Shown here: positions 6,898 to 8,531 of the stretch, piece after piece | How positions within the stretch are numbered: position 1 is the stretch's first letter | Layout of the letters: each line of letters starts with the position of its first letter | Assembly: GCA_015662785.1 (NCBI GenBank) | Contig: DQTM01000212.1 | Span: 1-8,531, forward strand | Source: Sulfurospirillum arcachonense | Lineage (GTDB): Bacteria > Campylobacterota > Campylobacteria > Campylobacterales > Sulfurospirillaceae | Length of the DNA: 8,531 nt | Reading direction: 5' to 3' | Translations under genes and position numbers: made by a program | The notes under the pieces: model-generated | What the model saw: only the letters and a program-made list of their open reading frames with translations | Databases searched by the model: none | Told to the model about the DNA's origin: nothing

Positions 6898-7674
6898 ATG
6901 AATAAAGAAGCAGTTAACGGAGCAAGATCGTTATATTATGGATTTTTTAGCAAGATGTTGGTTTTTAACACTAGTGAAGAGAGATTTGCTGGCGTACAAG
7001 AGGCACTTGATGTGATGATTGCAAATCCAATGGATGATAACTCTTGTGAAGCACTAAAAGAGATAAAAGAATTTTTAGTAACTAGTGGAGAGCAGAGTCT
7101 TTCTGACGAGTATGATGATATTTTTCATAATCCTTCAACTTCTTTGGTTAGAAATACAGCTTCATATTATGATGAGGGTGTTGAGAGTGGTAAAAAAAGA
7201 TTAGAAGTAAAAAACTTTCTTGCAAAAACAAAGCTAAGAAGAGATGAAAAGACTTTTAAAGAGCATGAAGATAGCGTAGGATTTTTAGTAACTTTTATGC
7301 ATGATTTAGTAGAGCTTATCTTAAAAGGTGAAAAATCTTATGACACACTTCAGCACTGTCTTTTTACAGAAGTAATCAACGAGTTTATAAATGAGTTCAT
7401 TGAAGCACTGTATGAGAATAAAAAAGCAAATGCTTATAAATCTTTAGCAGTTGTTATGAACGCATTTATAGAATTTGAAAGACTGTATTTTGATGTAGTT
7501 AAACCATCTCCAAAAGAAAAAATAGTTAAAAAAGAAGAGCCTTGTGAGTACATAAGTGATGCAGAGGCAAAAAGAAGAGCAGAAAATAGACTTAAAAAAT
7601 CTGCTGATTCATTAACAAAATCTTGTAGTTTAGAAGATTCATATCCGAGTAGCGAAGAGTGTGGAGACTTATAG
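6898..7674 (+). CDS. TorD/DmsD-family chaperone for the Tat-exported formate dehydrogenase
   Basis: Cytoplasmic redox-enzyme maturation chaperones of this all-helical family bind the Tat signal and precursor of a molybdoenzyme and hold back export until the cofactor is in place. The family signature is visible. SDEYDDIFHNP (69-79) corresponds to the usual E-Y-x-x-L-F-x-x-P. It is followed by SYYDEG (89-94) and EHEDSVGFLVTFMHDLVE (122-139), the equivalent of the E-P-x-D-H region. At 258 residues it is longer than the usual 180-210, because of a charged Lys/Glu- and Ser-rich tail from about residue 203. The ATG is preceded by AAAGGA (6882-6887) with a 10-nt gap, 5 nt after the upstream stop. 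The most likely client is FdhA, encoded two genes downstream. A 6-bp inverted repeat, GAGACT/AGTCTC (7664-7678), spans the stop codon. Confidence 0.85.
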   Translation: MNKEAVNGARSLYYGFFSKMLVFNTSEERFAGVQEALDVMIANPMDDNSCEALKEIKEFLVTSGEQSLSDEYDDIFHNPSTSLVRNTASYYDEGVESGKKRLEVKNFLAKTKLRRDEKTFKEHEDSVGFLVTFMHDLVELILKGEKSYDTLQHCLFTEVINEFINEFIEALYENKKANAYKSLAVVMNAFIEFERLYFDVVKPSPKEKIVKKEEPCEYISDAEAKRRAENRLKKSADSLTKSCSLEDSYPSSEECGDL

Positions 7675-7687
7675 TCTCTATCTCTTG

Positions 7688-7730
7688 AAGAGGTTTGCAA
7701 AAAAGATGTTGTCTTTTTTGCAAACTTCTT
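7688..7730 (+). other. Strong intercistronic hairpin between the chaperone gene and the Tat small-protein gene
   Basis: The arms GTTTGCAAAAAAGA (7693-7706) and TCTTTTTTGCAAAC (7712-7725) are perfectly complementary around the 5-nt loop TGTTG. Outward, AAGAG (7688-7692) pairs with TTCTT (7726-7730), one pair being G-U, which gives a 19-bp stem. No U-run follows the right arm, so it is not a textbook rho-independent terminator, although the U-rich stretch within the right arm could allow partial termination. It stands 36 nt before the next start codon, in the only gap larger than 20 nt inside the rightward block. A role in partial termination, RNA processing or 3'-end protection would set fdhA expression apart from the upstream genes. 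Confidence 0.75.
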
Positions 7731-7765
7731 GGTGTCAAGGGGTAAATTTAAGCAAGGAGGATTGT

Positions 7766-7963
7766 ATGCGCGAGAGTAGAAGAAGCTTTCTAAAAAAAGC
7801 AGCCGTAGTTGGTACAGTAGCCGCAGTTGGCACGGTAGCAGCAACAGCAAGCACGGATAACTCATACAGTTCAAATGGCGTTGTTGTAGGGAAATCTCCA
7901 AAGAAAGAGATTAACTACAAGAAAACTAAAGCATGGGATGATTTTTATCGTTCAGCTATATAG
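7766..7963 (+). CDS. Small twin-arginine signal protein of the formate dehydrogenase region
   Basis: The product has 65 residues. The N-terminus carries an ideal Tat motif, SRRSFLKK (4-11), followed by an Ala/Val/Gly-rich h-region (12-28). The mature part would be only about 35 residues, polar, ending KKTKAWDDFYRSAI. The start is ATG 7766 because AAGGAGG (7754-7760) lies 5 nt upstream; the reading frame is open further upstream but that extension has no ribosome-binding site and would bury the Tat motif. It fits the family known as formate dehydrogenase region TAT target (TIGR02811), small proteins found beside selenocysteine-type formate dehydrogenases. The match rests on size, motif and location, and the C-terminal motif fits only partly. 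Its role is not established; a small periplasmic or co-exported accessory of FdhA is likely. The fdhA gene starts 19 nt downstream. Confidence 0.85.
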   Translation: MRESRRSFLKKAAVVGTVAAVGTVAATASTDNSYSSNGVVVGKSPKKEINYKKTKAWDDFYRSAI

Positions 7964-7982
7964 GTAAAAGGAGAAGTTGAGT

Positions 7983-8531
7983 ATGACAAATACTACTCAA
8001 AATGCTCTAGCGACTAAGATAGGTCGTAGATCGTTTCTTAAAATGGCAGCTGTAGCTGGTGCATTCGGTGCTACTAGTTCATTTGCTAGCGGAAACGTGA
8101 TAAGAGCAGCAACAGAAGATGAGGTTAAAAACCCATTTCCTGGATCTAAGAAAGTAAGAACAATCTGTACTGCGTGTTCAGTTGGTTGTGGTATTACTGC
8201 TGAGGTTCAAAATGGTGTTTGGGTTAGACAAGAAGTCGCACAAGATCACCCTATTAGTTTAGGTGGACATTGTTGTAAAGGTGCTGATATGATCGATATG
8301 GTCAGATCAGAAGTAAGACTTAAGTATCCGATGGTTAAAGAGGGTGGTCAATGGAAGCGTATCAGTTGGGATACAGCTTATGACAGAATCTCTAAGAAAC
8401 TAACAAGCTTAAGAGAAAAAAGCGGTCCAGATTCAACAATCTTTTTAGGTTCTGCTAAAATGAGTACTGAACAGGCTTATTACTTTAGAAAATTTGCAGC
8501 GTTTTATGGAACAAATAATATAGATCATCAA
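7983..8531 (+). CDS. fdhA: Formate dehydrogenase catalytic subunit, N-terminal part (cut by window end)
   Basis: The first 183 residues of a periplasmic bis-MGD formate dehydrogenase are present; the whole protein is usually 900 residues or more. The twin-arginine signal is IGRRSFLKMAAVAG (13-26), with probable cleavage after ATSSFA near residue 35. The N-terminal [4Fe-4S] site is C62-x2-C65-x3-C69 with C97 (or C98), and Lys99 just after it is the lysine conserved between cluster and pterin in this family. Then follow RLKYPMVK and WDTAYDRISKKL, typical of the molybdopterin oxidoreductase fold. The last residues, YGTNNIDHQ, align with the stretch just before the catalytic Sec or Cys in FdnG/FdhA enzymes. 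AAGGAG (7968-7973) stands 9 nt before the ATG. The adjoining selA-selB makes a Sec codon plausible, but the codon itself is not in the window. Membrane and iron-sulfur subunits (fdhB, fdhC) are expected downstream. Confidence 0.93.
   Translation, partial: MTNTTQNALATKIGRRSFLKMAAVAGAFGATSSFASGNVIRAATEDEVKNPFPGSKKVRTICTACSVGCGITAEVQNGVWVRQEVAQDHPISLGGHCCKGADMIDMVRSEVRLKYPMVKEGGQWKRISWDTAYDRISKKLTSLREKSGPDSTIFLGSAKMSTEQAYYFRKFAAFYGTNNIDHQ

Noticed and set aside
7688..7730. Reading the intercistronic hairpin as a normal rho-independent terminator
   Set aside because: The sequence after the right arm is GGTGTCAAGG, with no U-run, and full termination would silence fdhA in what otherwise looks like one operon.
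7661..7765. Longer version of the Tat small protein starting at 7661
   Set aside because: It would overlap the chaperone gene, has no ribosome-binding site, and would place the twin-arginine motif 39 residues in. ATG 7766 has AAGGAGG at 5 nt.
7434..7901. Minus-strand open frame of 155 codons opposite the chaperone end, the hairpin and the Tat small protein
   Set aside because: It reads through the intercistronic hairpin and is Leu/Ser-rich; the plus-strand genes have proper ribosome-binding sites and family motifs.

Overview
The window looks like a chromosomal segment of a Sec-decoding Campylobacterota (Epsilonproteobacteria) species, probably Sulfurimonas-like. The reasons are the low G+C content, tightly packed genes, and a selenocysteine-machinery plus periplasmic formate dehydrogenase locus of the kind known in Sulfurimonas, Sulfurospirillum, Wolinella and Campylobacter. 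The genus is inferred from overall protein character; no 16S gene or database match was available.

Layout. Two gene blocks diverge from a 175-bp AT-rich intergenic region (5044-5218). The leftward block reads, in transcription order: a membrane-tethered periplasmic binding protein of the branched-chain amino acid/amide type (3889-5043), a membrane sensor histidine kinase (2274-3887), a response regulator with an atypical winged-helix output (1619-2287), selA (278-1612) and selB (1-281, cut by the window edge). Gaps are 1 and 6 nt and overlaps are 14 and 4 nt, so the five genes are very likely one translationally coupled operon. The rightward block holds a large cytoplasmic protein with four [4Fe-4S] motifs and a zinc-ribbon-like tail (5219-6892), a TorD-family chaperone (6898-7674), a strong intercistronic hairpin (7688-7730), a 65-residue twin-arginine small protein (7766-7963), and the N-terminal third or less of a periplasmic formate dehydrogenase catalytic subunit (7983-8531, cut by the window edge).

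How the genes fit together. FdhA is predicted to be a Tat-exported molybdo/tungsto-bis-MGD enzyme. The TorD-like protein would guard it before export. SelA makes Sec-tRNA and SelB delivers it to the in-frame UGA that formate dehydrogenases of this family usually carry. The window ends about four codons before that expected position. The most distinctive point is that a complete binding-protein/kinase/regulator signalling set lies in the same apparent operon as selA-selB and diverges from the fdh genes. The hypothesis is that a periplasmic ligand is sensed and both formate dehydrogenase and the Sec-insertion machinery are adjusted together. No promoter is strongly supported; only candidate -10 boxes are offered. 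Apart from the divergent region there is no gene-free stretch longer than about 90 bases.
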